NCBI RefSeq assembly: GCF_900103425.1
Contig: NZ_FMXA01000008.1
Coordinates: forward strand, 22,930 to 86,929
Origin: Dialister histaminiformans
GTDB taxonomy: Bacteria > Bacillota > Negativicutes > Veillonellales > Dialisteraceae
DNA: 64,000 bases
Direction: 5' to 3'
Every line of letters begins with the position of its first letter. The stretch's first letter is position 1. The notes under the pieces are model-generated. The model had not been told where the DNA came from, ran no database searches, and saw nothing but the letters and a program-made list of their open reading frames with translations. The position numbers and the translations under genes are program-made. This document shows, piece after piece, positions 53,828 through 62,063 of the stretch.

Positions 53828-55492
53828 ATGCTCCAGAGTCTCAATATAGTTAATTTCGCAATAATTGATGATTCGGTCATCGATTTTACAAAGGGAGTTA
53901 CTGTGTTTACCGGGGAAACCGGGGCAGGGAAATCCATTGTGTTTGACGCGCTGGCAGTCCTTTTAGGACGTCGTGCCTCCATCCATATGATTCGAAACGG
54001 TGCGGACAGCTTTCGTGTAGAAGGTATATTCAGCATGGATTCCCATATACGTTCCCTGGTGGAATCCATGGGAATTGATGCGGATGATGAGCAACTGGTT
54101 ATTTCCCGTAAAATGACACGGAAAGGAAGGGGCACCTGTACGATTAATGGGTCCTTCTGTACTTTAAAACAGATTCAGACGTTAGGAGAGCAGCTGGTTA
54201 TTCTGCATGAACAGAATGATAACCTGGGATTGCTTTCTTCTGATTCGTGCCGGGAAATGATTGACAGTACGTCGGACCAGGGCCGCCAGCTCTGGGAGTC
54301 TTACCATCAGGCTTATGCTTCCTGGGCGGCTGTAAAAAAACAGCTGGAGGAATTCCAGGAGAAGAAACAGGAACATGAACGAAGACTGGATATTCTTCAG
54401 TGGGAAATTCAGCAGATTTCGGATGCGGCTGTTCATGCAGGGGAAGATGACGAAATAAGCCGTAATCTGGAACGACTGGAAAACCAGGAAAAGATTCATG
54501 AAAAGCTGGGAAAGACCGTTAATCTTCTTACAGAAGAAGAAGGAGTCAATGATAGACTGGCTGAGGCGGTAGAACAATTAGAATCAGTTTCCGGGTATGA
54601 TGAAAACCTGCAGCCGGTAATGGAGTCTATGCAGAATGCGTACTACACGCTGCAGGAGGCGGCTTCTAATCTGCAGTCTTATCAGGATTCACAGGAGTAT
54701 TCGGAAGAAGAACTCAACAATCTGCAGTCCAGAGATGAGCTGCTCAATGATCTGAAACGAAAATACGGACCAACGCTGGATGACGTTCTTTCCTATCTGA
54801 AATCAGCGGAAACGGAATACGAAAAACTGCATACGGTAGTGTATGAAAATGATAAGCTTCAGGAAAAGTTCAAACAGCAGACTCTTGAAGTCATGGAGGC
54901 TATGAACAGGCTTTACCAGCAGAGAGTAAAGGCTGGCAGAAAGTTCTGTGAGCGACTGATGGACGCCCTGCATATCATGGGAATGCCCGGAGCCTCTCTG
55001 GAACTTCATCTGGTGCCTTCCGATGTTCCTGTCGCTTCCGGTGCCAGAGAAATGGAATTCTACTTTTCAGCTAATGTGGGCGAAGAACTTCTTCCTCTTC
55101 GAAAAACCGCGTCTGGTGGGGAAATTTCAAGAATAGCCCTGGCTATTGAAGTGATTACAGCTCCGCTTTTCCGTTCCCGAACTCTGGTCTTTGATGAAAT
55201 AGATACGGGAATCTCAGGGCAGGCTGCGCTTCAGGTAGCCAGACAGATTAAGAAACTGGGAGAATCTGTGCAGGTCCTTTGTATTACTCATCTGCCACAG
55301 ACAGCCAGCATAGGTACACAGTATTACCACATTCAGAAAGAGGTTCTTAACGGAAGAACGATTACCAGGGCCACCCGGAGAAATCATGAGGAACATCTGG
55401 CAGATGTGGCACATATCATTTCAGGGGACAGTACCTCCAAAGCGGCGCTGAATTCAGCAGCAGAATTAGAAAAACTGTTAAGCAACACCTGA
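53828..55492 (+). CDS. recN: DNA repair protein RecN
   Basis: RecN is an SMC-like ATPase acting in double-strand break repair. The 554-residue product has the N-terminal ATPase half with MLQSLNIVNFAIIDD and FTGETGAGKSIVFDALAVLLG. A central coiled-coil region covers about residues 150-360, and the C-terminal half contains LRKTASGGEISRIALAIE (signature) and LVFDEIDTGISGQAALQVA. GGGGAGGGG precedes the ATG. It lies after the argR terminator, and I see no SOS box near it. Confidence 0.95.
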   Translation: MLQSLNIVNFAIIDDSVIDFTKGVTVFTGETGAGKSIVFDALAVLLGRRASIHMIRNGADSFRVEGIFSMDSHIRSLVESMGIDADDEQLVISRKMTRKGRGTCTINGSFCTLKQIQTLGEQLVILHEQNDNLGLLSSDSCREMIDSTSDQGRQLWESYHQAYASWAAVKKQLEEFQEKKQEHERRLDILQWEIQQISDAAVHAGEDDEISRNLERLENQEKIHEKLGKTVNLLTEEEGVNDRLAEAVEQLESVSGYDENLQPVMESMQNAYYTLQEAASNLQSYQDSQEYSEEELNNLQSRDELLNDLKRKYGPTLDDVLSYLKSAETEYEKLHTVVYENDKLQEKFKQQTLEVMEAMNRLYQQRVKAGRKFCERLMDALHIMGMPGASLELHLVPSDVPVASGAREMEFYFSANVGEELLPLRKTASGGEISRIALAIEVITAPLFRSRTLVFDEIDTGISGQAALQVARQIKKLGESVQVLCITHLPQTASIGTQYYHIQKEVLNGRTITRATRRNHEEHLADVAHIISGDSTSKAALNSAAELEKLLSNT

Positions 55493-55502
55493 ACTGATGT
55501 TG

Positions 55503-55508
55503 TATAAT
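55503..55508 (+). promoter_or_regulatory. Candidate -10 element for dapB
   Basis: TATAAT at 55503-55508, preceded by TTG, 37 bases before dapB. The -35 is poor. Confidence 0.4.
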
Positions 55509-55545
55509 AGAAAAAAGTGAATATAAAAATACAAGGAGGAATATC

Positions 55546-56337
55546 ATGATTAATGTTTTAGTCAATGGTGCAGGCGGTCGTATGGGCAGTGAAGTAGTTC
55601 GCGCGGTACATGCCGAAAAAGATATGACCGTTGTTGCCGCAGTAGATCCTGGACATGCAGGAGAAGATGTAGGCCAGGTTACCGGTCTTGGCAACCTGGG
55701 GATAACCATAGCTCCGGATCTGGAAACCGGACTGGCAAATGCCAAGGTAGATGTGGTCGTTGATTTCACCAACCCATCAGTTATTTTTGAAAATGCCAGA
55801 AAAGTCGTTTCCAAAGGTGTACATATGGTTATCGGCACCACAGGCCTTACGGCAGAACAGAGAGAGGAACTGTCCGAAATGGCGGCTAAGACAGGAAGTC
55901 ATATCCTGATTGCTCCTAACTTCTGCATGGGGGCCGTTCTGCTTATGAAGGTTTCCGAAGAAATCGCAAGATATATGCCGGATGTAGAAATTATTGAACT
56001 GCATCACAATCATAAGTATGATGCTCCATCTGGAACCGCTAAACTGACAGCAGAAAAGATTGCCAGAGCCCGCCAGACGGCTCCTGCAGAAGATATGACC
56101 AGAGAAAGCCTTCCCGGTGTAAGAGGCGGAAAATACGAGGGTGTCACTATTCACAGTGTAAGACTGCCAGGCTATGTGGCACATCAGGAAGTGCTCTTTG
56201 GCGGATATGGTGAAACCCTTACTCTCCGTCATGATTCTTTGAACAGACAGTCCTTTATGCCTGGTGTCATCTTAGCTGTCCGTAAAGTATCTGACCATCC
56301 GGGACTTACCTATGGTCTGGAAAATTATTTAGAGTGA
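55546..56337 (+). CDS. dapB: 4-hydroxy-tetrahydrodipicolinate reductase
   Basis: DapB reduces the product of DapA in lysine and diaminopimelate synthesis. The 263-residue product has the NAD(P)-binding VLVNGAGGRMGSEVV, DFTNPSV, VIGTTGLTAEQREEL and the catalytic ELHHNHKYDAPSGTA. ACAAGGAGG precedes the ATG. It forms an operon with asd and dapA; no feedback riboswitch (lysine element) is seen upstream. Confidence 0.97.
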   Translation: MINVLVNGAGGRMGSEVVRAVHAEKDMTVVAAVDPGHAGEDVGQVTGLGNLGITIAPDLETGLANAKVDVVVDFTNPSVIFENARKVVSKGVHMVIGTTGLTAEQREELSEMAAKTGSHILIAPNFCMGAVLLMKVSEEIARYMPDVEIIELHHNHKYDAPSGTAKLTAEKIARARQTAPAEDMTRESLPGVRGGKYEGVTIHSVRLPGYVAHQEVLFGGYGETLTLRHDSLNRQSFMPGVILAVRKVSDHPGLTYGLENYLE

Positions 56338-56346
56338 GGAAATATT

Positions 56347-57387
56347 ATGACAACTTCCAGAAATCCGAATATCGCAATCCTCGGTGCAACCGGCGCTGTA
56401 GGACAGGAATTTATTCGTCTGATTGAAGAAAGAAATTTCCCGTTTCATCAGCTGAAGCTTCTGGCCTCTGCCCGTTCAGCAGGTAAGAAGCTCATGGTAT
56501 GCGGGAAGGAATATACCGTAGAAGAAGCACGTCCGGAATCTTTTGAAGGGATAGATATTGCTTTGTTTGCCGGCGGAAGCATAAGCAAGGTGCTGGCTCC
56601 TGAAGCAGTAAAACGCGGGGCTGTAGTCATCGATAATTCCAGCTCATTCCGTATGGATCCGCTGGTTCCTCTGGTAGTACCGGAAATCAATCCGGAAGAC
56701 ATAGCATGGCATCACGGGATTATAGCCAACCCAAACTGCTCCACTATCATCATGCTTATGGCTCTGAAACCGATTTACGATATTTCACGAATTAAGCGGA
56801 TTATCGTTTCCACCTATCAGGCTGTATCCGGGGCGGGTAAGGATGGCATTGATGAACTGCTGAATGAATGTGAAGCCTATAGCCAGGGGAAGGAATATAC
56901 CCCGAAGATTCTTCCCAGCGCATCTCTTCCGAAACACTATCCAATCGCATTTAATGTAATTCCTCAGATAGATGTATTCCGTGAAAACGACTACACTAAG
57001 GAAGAAATGAAGATGGTCAATGAAACGCATAAGATTTTCCACGATGATTCCATTGCCATTACGCCAACCGCTGTTCGTGTACCGGTATTAAGAAGTCACG
57101 CGGAATCCATTTACATCGAAACAGAAGAAGTCGTTTCGGTAGAGTCCGTTAAAAAGGCTGTGGACGCGTTCCCGGGAACCTGTCTTGTAGATAATCCTGC
57201 GGAAATGGAATATCCGATGCCATTGGATACATCCAATAAGAATGATGTGGCCGTAGGCCGTATCCGCCGTGACCTTACTGTGGAAAATGGTATTAATCTC
57301 TGGGTATCCGGGGATCAGATACGCAAAGGGGCGGCACTGAATGCACTGCAGATAGCAGAATATATGATTTCTAATTCAATGTTCTGA
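56347..57387 (+). CDS. asd: Aspartate-semialdehyde dehydrogenase
   Basis: Asd reduces aspartyl phosphate to aspartate semialdehyde, the branch point for lysine, threonine and methionine. The 346-residue product has AILGATGAVGQEFIRLIEERNF, the DNSSSFRMDPLVPLVVPEIN region, catalytic cysteine in IIANPNCSTI, QAVSGAGKDG and the ending NLWVSGDQIRKGAALNALQIAE, given by its motifs. It lies nine bases after dapB. Confidence 0.97.
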   Translation: MTTSRNPNIAILGATGAVGQEFIRLIEERNFPFHQLKLLASARSAGKKLMVCGKEYTVEEARPESFEGIDIALFAGGSISKVLAPEAVKRGAVVIDNSSSFRMDPLVPLVVPEINPEDIAWHHGIIANPNCSTIIMLMALKPIYDISRIKRIIVSTYQAVSGAGKDGIDELLNECEAYSQGKEYTPKILPSASLPKHYPIAFNVIPQIDVFRENDYTKEEMKMVNETHKIFHDDSIAITPTAVRVPVLRSHAESIYIETEEVVSVESVKKAVDAFPGTCLVDNPAEMEYPMPLDTSNKNDVAVGRIRRDLTVENGINLWVSGDQIRKGAALNALQIAEYMISNSMF

Positions 57388-57409
57388 TTTATAAAAAGGA
57401 GATAGGATT

Positions 57410-58315
57410 ATGAGCGTTTTAAAGAGAAGCCTTGGCCGTGTCATTACGGCAATGATTACTCCATTTAATGAAGATGGAACAGTAAATTATGATGGTGCCG
57501 TAGCTCTTGGCAGACATCTGGTAGAACATGGTTCAGAAGGTCTGCTCGTAGGCGCAACCACTGGTGAAGGTGCGACTATGACCAATGAGGAAAAGCTTCG
57601 CCTGTATCAGCTTATGGTACGCGAACTGGGACCTCAGGTGCCGATTATTGCCAACACTGGTGGTATTGATACGTTGGCAACCATTGAATTTACAAAGCAG
57701 GTTGCAGAAACAGGAGTAGATGCAGTACTTGTCATCTGTCCATTCTATGTAAAGCCTACTCAGGAAGGGCTGTATCGCCATTTCACAACTATTGCACATG
57801 CATTACCTGACGTACCGATTATGGTATACAACGTTCCGGGACGTACCCGTTCCGACATTAAGCCGGCTACACTTAAGAGAGTAGTCGATGAATGTCCAAA
57901 TGTAATTGGTGTTAAGGACGCAACTGGCAATCTGGAACAGGTATCTGAAGAACGCAGAATCCTTCCGGATGATTTCCTGATTTACAGCGGCGATGATTCC
58001 ATTACCCTTCCGATTATGTCAGTAGGCGGTGATGGAGTAATCAGTGTGGCCAGCCATGTAGTAGGTGATGATATGCTGGCTATGATTGATGCTTATCAGC
58101 ATGGCGATGTAAAGAAGGCACAGCAGCTTCATATTAAGATGTTCCCGATAATGACCGGACTGTTCTTTATCACTAGCCCGATTCCGGTTAAGACGGCAAT
58201 GAACCTTCTCGGACTTCCGGGCGGAGCTTTCCGTCTGCCTATGGTAGATGCTAACGAAGAAGAAACCGCCTTTGTACGCAGTCTCCTGGTTAATTACGGA
58301 CTCCTGGACGCATAA
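57410..58315 (+). CDS. dapA: 4-hydroxy-tetrahydrodipicolinate synthase
   Basis: DapA condenses pyruvate with aspartate semialdehyde. The 301-residue product has GRVITAMITPFNEDGTVNY, LLVGATTGEGATMTNEEK, the tyrosine-bearing MVYNVPGRTRSDI and the Schiff-base lysine in VIGVKDATGNL. AAAGGAG precedes the ATG. It is the last gene of the lysine operon and is closed by a terminator shared with lexA. Confidence 0.97.
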   Translation: MSVLKRSLGRVITAMITPFNEDGTVNYDGAVALGRHLVEHGSEGLLVGATTGEGATMTNEEKLRLYQLMVRELGPQVPIIANTGGIDTLATIEFTKQVAETGVDAVLVICPFYVKPTQEGLYRHFTTIAHALPDVPIMVYNVPGRTRSDIKPATLKRVVDECPNVIGVKDATGNLEQVSEERRILPDDFLIYSGDDSITLPIMSVGGDGVISVASHVVGDDMLAMIDAYQHGDVKKAQQLHIKMFPIMTGLFFITSPIPVKTAMNLLGLPGGAFRLPMVDANEEETAFVRSLLVNYGLLDA

Positions 58316-58360
58316 GGCTTACAAAGGATAGGTTCCTGTACATCCTTAGTAAGAAAAGAC

Positions 58361-58420
58361 AAAAGGCAATACCCGCTGATATATCCAATAATGGATTATC
58401 AACGGGTATTGCCTTTTTAT
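58361..58420. terminator. Bidirectional terminator between dapA and lexA
   Basis: AAAGGCAATACCCG pairs with CGGGTATTGCCTTT, extended by inner pairs, with A run before and T run after. It serves the converging dapA and lexA transcripts. Confidence 0.88.
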
Positions 58421-58471
58421 ATGGGTTCCTGCATGAAGGTATATCCAGGATGTCAGTGAAAATACCAGATT

Positions 58472-59107
58472 TTAATTGTAGTGGCGGTACAGACCAACGA
58501 CCTTGCCGAGAATCTGAACATTCTTGGTGAGAATAGGTTCATAGGCATCATTTTCAGGTTGGAGACGTACATAATCCGCTTCCTTATAGAAACGTTTTAC
58601 TGTGGCATCTTCTCCATCTACCAGTGCGACTACAATGTCGCCATTTATTGCGGTATTCTGCTGAGCCACAATGAGAAGATCCCCTTCGTGAATTCCCGCA
58701 TTAATCATGCTGTCGCCTCTCACGGTGAGAATGAATGACACCTGATTGCCAATCAGTTCCGCCGGGAGGGGGAGAACTGTTTCTATACGTTCATCTGCCA
58801 GGACAGGTTCTCCTGCGCGTACCGATCCCACAATAGGGGTAGGTACGATTTTCTTTTTCCTCCAGGACATATCCTCCGTTACCTCAATGGCACGGGAACT
58901 GGATGGATCACGCTTTATTACTCCAAGCTCTTCCAGCCTGGCCAGGTAGCCATGTACCGTGGAGGTAGAACGAAGACCGACTTCGTTGCATATTTCACGA
59001 ACGGTTGGAGGGAATCCATTTTCTCTGATTTTATTTTTAATGCAATCTAATATAGCCTGTTCTCTTGTTGTAAGTGAACGCTTGCTTACTGATTTATTGT
59101 TTGACAC
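58472..59107 (-). CDS. lexA: SOS repressor LexA
   Basis: LexA represses DNA-damage genes and cleaves itself when RecA is activated. GTG 59107 is chosen, with AAAGGAAG six bases upstream (211 residues); an in-frame ATG at 59131 would add eight residues but has no good ribosome site. The N-terminal winged helix contains FPPTVREICNEVGLRSTSTVHGYLARLEELG. The cleavage site Ala98-Gly99 is in SVRAGEPVL, the catalytic Ser133 in VRGDSMINAG and Lys171 in ATVKRFY. It is divergent from the yneA-like gene, with SOS boxes between. Confidence 0.96.
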   Translation of the reverse strand: MSNNKSVSKRSLTTREQAILDCIKNKIRENGFPPTVREICNEVGLRSTSTVHGYLARLEELGVIKRDPSSSRAIEVTEDMSWRKKKIVPTPIVGSVRAGEPVLADERIETVLPLPAELIGNQVSFILTVRGDSMINAGIHEGDLLIVAQQNTAINGDIVVALVDGEDATVKRFYKEADYVRLQPENDAYEPILTKNVQILGKVVGLYRHYN

Positions 59108-59194
59108 GTTAATCTTCCTTTCAGTGGACATTGAAGGGTATACCCTGTGAAAAAAGGCATTTTATCGACATTATTCCGTAGTTATTCTTATTTC

Positions 59195-59223
59195 ATTATA
59201 AAAGATGGAATTTGAAAGTGCAA
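59195..59223 (-). promoter_or_regulatory. lexA promoter (minus strand)
   Basis: On the minus strand TTGCAC (59223-59218) and TATAAT (59200-59195) have 17-base spacing. A degenerate SOS box (59221-59234) overlaps the -35. Confidence 0.65.
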
Positions 59224-59234
59224 ACAATCGTTCA
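59221..59234. promoter_or_regulatory. Degenerate SOS box at lexA promoter
   Basis: CAAACAATCGTTCA differs from the GAAC-N4-GTTC consensus by one base in the left half. It overlaps the lexA -35 element. Confidence 0.5.
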
Positions 59235-59272
59235 CGAAAAATATGTTCAGGAAAATTTGTTCGCCTTTTGCC

Positions 59273-59301
59273 TTGACCGAACAATCGTTCTTTGATACAA
59301 T
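59273..59301 (+). promoter_or_regulatory. Promoter of the yneA-like gene
   Basis: TTGACC (59273-59278) and TACAAT (59296-59301) with 17-base spacing. A perfect SOS box fills the spacer. Confidence 0.75.
59278..59291. promoter_or_regulatory. SOS box 1 (LexA operator)
   Basis: CGAACAATCGTTCT contains GAAC-AATC-GTTC, a perfect Gram-positive LexA box, placed between the -35 and -10 of the yneA-like promoter. Confidence 0.85.
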
Positions 59302-59313
59302 AAAGACGTCAAA

Positions 59314-59327
59314 AGAACGCTTGTTCT
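59314..59327. promoter_or_regulatory. SOS box 2 (LexA operator)
   Basis: AGAACGCTTGTTCT contains GAAC-GCTT-GTTC, a perfect second box just after the transcription start region of the yneA-like gene. Confidence 0.8.
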
Positions 59328-59368
59328 GAGAATTGTTGTTCGGTGCTCGAACGAAAAGAGGGAACATT

Positions 59369-59644
59369 ATGGGACGCTTATATTCCAAAGTTAAAATGCT
59401 TTGTTTATTTACTATATTACTCGCTTTTGCCGGTTTTGCTGTGAATGCAGACGGTTTACTGAACACTGAGCGGTACCAGTCTGTTAATGTGCAGCCAGGA
59501 GATACTCTCTGGTCCATTGCATCCAGAAACGTATCGGAAGAAACGGATATTCGTGCTTATGTTTTTGAACTGCAGGAAATAAATCACATATCTAATCCCG
59601 GAACTATCACTCCGGGGCAATCCATTCTGATTCCCCGGAAGTAA
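59369..59644 (+). CDS. SOS-induced LysM protein, YneA-like division suppressor
   Basis: The 91-residue product has a single N-terminal membrane helix (about residues 8-28) and a LysM domain (SVNVQPGDTLWSIASRNV ... GTITPGQSILIPRK). Size, layout, divergence from lexA and two perfect LexA boxes match YneA of Bacillus, which blocks division during DNA damage. ATG 59369 follows GAGGGAAC; an in-frame upstream start would be inside the promoter region. Function is inferred from architecture and location, not sequence identity. Confidence 0.85.
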   Translation: MGRLYSKVKMLCLFTILLAFAGFAVNADGLLNTERYQSVNVQPGDTLWSIASRNVSEETDIRAYVFELQEINHISNPGTITPGQSILIPRK

Positions 59645-59656
59645 AGCAGATAGGGT

Positions 59657-59704
59657 AAACCCCTCTGAAGATATGGTTTGTTCATATCTTCAGAGGGGTT
59701 TTAT
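59657..59704. terminator. Bidirectional terminator after the yneA-like gene
   Basis: ACCCCTCTGAAGATATG pairs with CATATCTTCAGAGGGGT around GTTTGTT, with T run on the right and AAA at left. It serves both this gene and the converging recombinase. Confidence 0.9.
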
Positions 59705-60696
59705 TATCTGTCCTTTTTATTAAATATCATGGAAATTGGATTGTTAATGAACAGATTGGCTTCATTTATATAGTGGCGTACCATTTCCACAGAGCGGTGA
59801 CGGGTTTGTTTCATAATAATTCGTTCTTCCACACCGTGTAAGGCCGCATAGGTGGCAAATCCATGACGAAGGCTATGCGCACCATAGAGATCTTCTTGCA
59901 GACCAATACGCCGGGCATATTTCTTTACAATCAGATTAACTGTCTTGTCGCTCAATCTGTTCGTTGCAGGAACTCCGGATTTCAGTATTCTGCGGAAAAG
60001 TGGTCCTGTGGAAAGTTCGGCTTTGGAAATCCATTCTTTTACAGCCAGGACAGCACACATATGCTTGTCTTCCAGATAGGGGATACCCAGCTGCTGTCCC
60101 TGGCCCATCTGGTCAGTCTTAGATTGACGGATGGATACAATCATCCCCTGGGGGAAAAAGGAAAGATCTTCAACATCCAGGCCGACCAGTTCACTTCTGC
60201 GAAATGCACCCATAAATCCCATGAGAAGAATCGCCTTATCCCGGACTTCAGTTATATTTTTCAGGTCCATGGATTCCACCATTTTTTCCATATCTTCCCA
60301 ATATATAGGGGTTTTGCCTTTTTGTGCAATACCCTTTTTGCGGCTTAACCCCACCAAGGCTTCCTTTACAATCCATTCCCGGCAGGGGTTTTTATAATCT
60401 GGTCCGGCTGCATTATAATTTTCAGAAATGGCACTTATTCTTCTGCGTATAGTGGATGCTTTAGCATAGTCAGCCAGATCGTTAATATAGTTGACTACCG
60501 TCTCTGCCGAGGCTGGAAATGCGCTCTGTTTGTGATAGCGACACCAATCACAGAAATCATTCCAGTCTGATTCGTAGGAATCAATGGTACTTTCCGCCTT
60601 AGAATCCGCCAGAGTCTCCAAACTCTTATCGGATAATCCGTCCAGATTTCTATGTTTGGTAAAATCTCGTATATAAAAATGGTTAGATTCGGACAA
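59704..60696 (-). CDS. Tyrosine recombinase / integrase
   Basis: The 330-residue product is of the phage-integrase fold. A SAM-like core-binding domain (about 30-120, SKAESTIDSYESDWNDFCDWC) precedes the catalytic domain. The catalytic set appears complete: Arg in GAFRRSELVGL (166/167), Lys193, HSLRHG (His274, Arg277), His300 in RHRS and Tyr309 in VRHYI. It resembles stand-alone mobile-element recombinases more than chromosomal XerC/D. It converges on the yneA-like gene and divides core genes from decayed phage DNA, so it may be the integrase of the adjoining element. Confidence 0.9.
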   Translation of the reverse strand: MSESNHFYIRDFTKHRNLDGLSDKSLETLADSKAESTIDSYESDWNDFCDWCRYHKQSAFPASAETVVNYINDLADYAKASTIRRRISAISENYNAAGPDYKNPCREWIVKEALVGLSRKKGIAQKGKTPIYWEDMEKMVESMDLKNITEVRDKAILLMGFMGAFRRSELVGLDVEDLSFFPQGMIVSIRQSKTDQMGQGQQLGIPYLEDKHMCAVLAVKEWISKAELSTGPLFRRILKSGVPATNRLSDKTVNLIVKKYARRIGLQEDLYGAHSLRHGFATYAALHGVEERIIMKQTRHRSVEMVRHYINEANLFINNPISMIFNKKDR

Positions 60697-60871
60697 TTGG
60701 AACCTCCCTCATATATTAAGACTGTTTTTAAATCTACATGTAATTTTATACAAAACGTTTGTTCCAGTCAAATTAAATGGGGAGCAGGGCAGAGTTTTCT
60801 CAGAGAGACAGAGGGATGTATAGTGACTTACAAATTTATTGATAGAATACAGCCGAAGTGAGGTGGTGGCT

Positions 60872-61081
60872 ATGTCGTGGGAAAAGTTAAAAGGAATCCT
60901 TTGCAAAATATGGGATAACCATGACTTTTTGCTAACGGCCAAAATCTGTCTTAAAACTGATGAGCAAAGGCAGGAATTAGCTGATGCAATTGAAAAAAGA
61001 TAGGCAACTAATTCAGACGAAGTATTAGCATACATATTAGCAATTTATCATGATGCACCATTTAAAAGTGAAAAGCATTAA
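60872..61081 (+). pseudogene. Small phage-type gene with an in-frame TAG stop
   Basis: ATG 60872, behind GAGGTGGTGG, opens 43 codons (MSWEKLKGILCKIWDN ... QELADAIEKR) that end at TAG 61001. The same frame goes on for 25 more codons (NSDEVLAYILAIYHDAPF) to TAA 61081. The sequence reads as one small 69-codon phage protein with a nonsense change, likely CAG to TAG. The family is not recognised with certainty, and a suppressed stop cannot be excluded. Confidence 0.55.
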
Positions 61082-61085
61082 GTTC

Positions 61086-61114
61086 AAGCACTTGAGAACA
61101 GCTCAGGTGCTTTT
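61086..61114 (+). terminator. Hairpin 1 of the phage-like region
   Basis: AAGCACTTGAG pairs with CTCAGGTGCTT, followed by TTTA. It is the first of three similar AAGCAC/GTGCTT hairpins in this region. Confidence 0.7.
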
Positions 61115-61136
61115 ATTATGAGGAAAGGAGCGATGC

Positions 61137-61376
61137 ATGGAACAGATTTCACATGACGACAGGCTGATTTTACAGCTCATAGAGCGCCTTACGAGGATGA
61201 AAACCAAGCTGGATACTATGCTGGTAGCGTTGGAAAAATCGAATGAACGATTTATGGCGATTGATGAAAGCTTTATGGATCTAACCGACCGTATAACCCA
61301 GGTTGAATCTGAAGCCAGCAGACCTGACGAGGTAGTCAAAGGAAAGGATGATGATAATGACGAAACAGGGAATTGA
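61137..61376 (+). CDS. Small coiled-coil protein, phage-like, unrecognised
   Basis: The 79-residue product starts at ATG 61137 behind AAAGGAG. It is a predicted long helix (DDRLILQLIERLTRMKTKLDTMLVAL, MDLTDRITQVESEAS) followed by a charged tail. It resembles the short coiled-coil proteins found near phage holins and tail fibres, but it lacks the membrane helix of XhlA. No function can be assigned. The last 20 bases overlap the GH25-like remnant. Confidence 0.5.
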   Translation: MEQISHDDRLILQLIERLTRMKTKLDTMLVALEKSNERFMAIDESFMDLTDRITQVESEASRPDEVVKGKDDDNDETGN

Positions 61377-61455
61377 TGTAAGCAAATGGATGAGAGTAAA
61401 TAAGAATTTAAAATGGTATTGGGGAATGAACGGGAATGCGGAATCTCGTGATTGA
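61357..61455 (+). pseudogene. GH25 endolysin remnant (N-terminal 32 residues)
   Basis: ATG 61357 (AAAGGA upstream) gives MTKQGIDVSKWMRVNKNLKW, the start of a GH25 muramidase (GIDVSKWxG pattern), but a stop follows after 32 codons. The rest of the enzyme is missing. This is a relic of a phage lysis gene, and a GC-rich hairpin follows it. Confidence 0.55.
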
Positions 61456-61515
61456 CCTCCTTAAACGTTTTGACGGGCACCGTACAAACCCGTCGCCATA
61501 ACGCATTTTATACAC

Positions 61516-61543
61516 AGGGCCTGATGAGGGTCCTTTTTTGTTG
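61516..61543 (+). terminator. Hairpin after the GH25 remnant
   Basis: AGGGCC pairs with GGTCCT around TGATGAG and is followed by TTTTTTG, just ahead of the toxin-like gene. Confidence 0.6.
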
Positions 61544-61556
61544 GAATGGAGACTAT

Positions 61557-62063
61557 ATGAACTGGAGAGTAAGGGCATTATGGAAGCTGGCCCGGGCGTT
61601 TACCATGGACAAGGCACCACCTCTAAAGGAAGGATATGAGTGGAGAAGTACCAAAACCGGTAAACATTTTATAGTTAACAAGAAAACCGGAGAGATTGTA
61701 GGAGGGCACCCCGAAAAGAGCAGAAAACCTGTAAAAACCGACTCTGGTAAACACTTTACTCAAAAAGAGTTAGATGCTAACATGGAGTTGGCAGTAAATA
61801 CATTGATTGGGGTAAAGTGTAAAAAAGGATTATCCACACCAAAAATTACGGTTAATCGCGTATCTGATCACACCAATTTTAGAATGTTAGATAGATGTAT
61901 AAAACCTGTCGATGTCAAAAAAGCACTGGAAAATGCTGATTTAGTTATGTATGGGAATACAATCAATTCGTATGTGTATCAACACGAAAGAATTAGAATG
62001 GTTATGCATACAGATGGAACCATCGGAACATGTATAAGGATTAGGAAGAGGAAACTAAAATGA
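61557..62063 (+). CDS. Putative phage polymorphic toxin, BECR-like nuclease C-terminus
   Basis: ATG 61557 (TGGAG upstream) gives 168 residues. The N-terminal 60 hold a KEGYEWRSTKTGKHFIVN and GEIVGGHPEK segment like the linker seen in phage structural proteins. From about residue 98 the pattern VSDHTNFRMLDRCIKPVDVKKALEN, then YQHERIRMVMHTDGTIGT, fits small RNase domains of the Barnase/EndoU/ColicinE5-D/RelE (BECR) group, with a conserved His and terminal beta strands. A small gene overlaps its stop (ATGA), as in toxin-immunity pairs. Toxin identity is an inference from architecture; no catalytic proof. Confidence 0.5.
   Translation: MNWRVRALWKLARAFTMDKAPPLKEGYEWRSTKTGKHFIVNKKTGEIVGGHPEKSRKPVKTDSGKHFTQKELDANMELAVNTLIGVKCKKGLSTPKITVNRVSDHTNFRMLDRCIKPVDVKKALENADLVMYGNTINSYVYQHERIRMVMHTDGTIGTCIRIRKRKLK

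Noticed and set aside
55493..55545. Lysine riboswitch before dapB
   Set aside because: Only 53 bases separate recN from dapB, far too short for the element.
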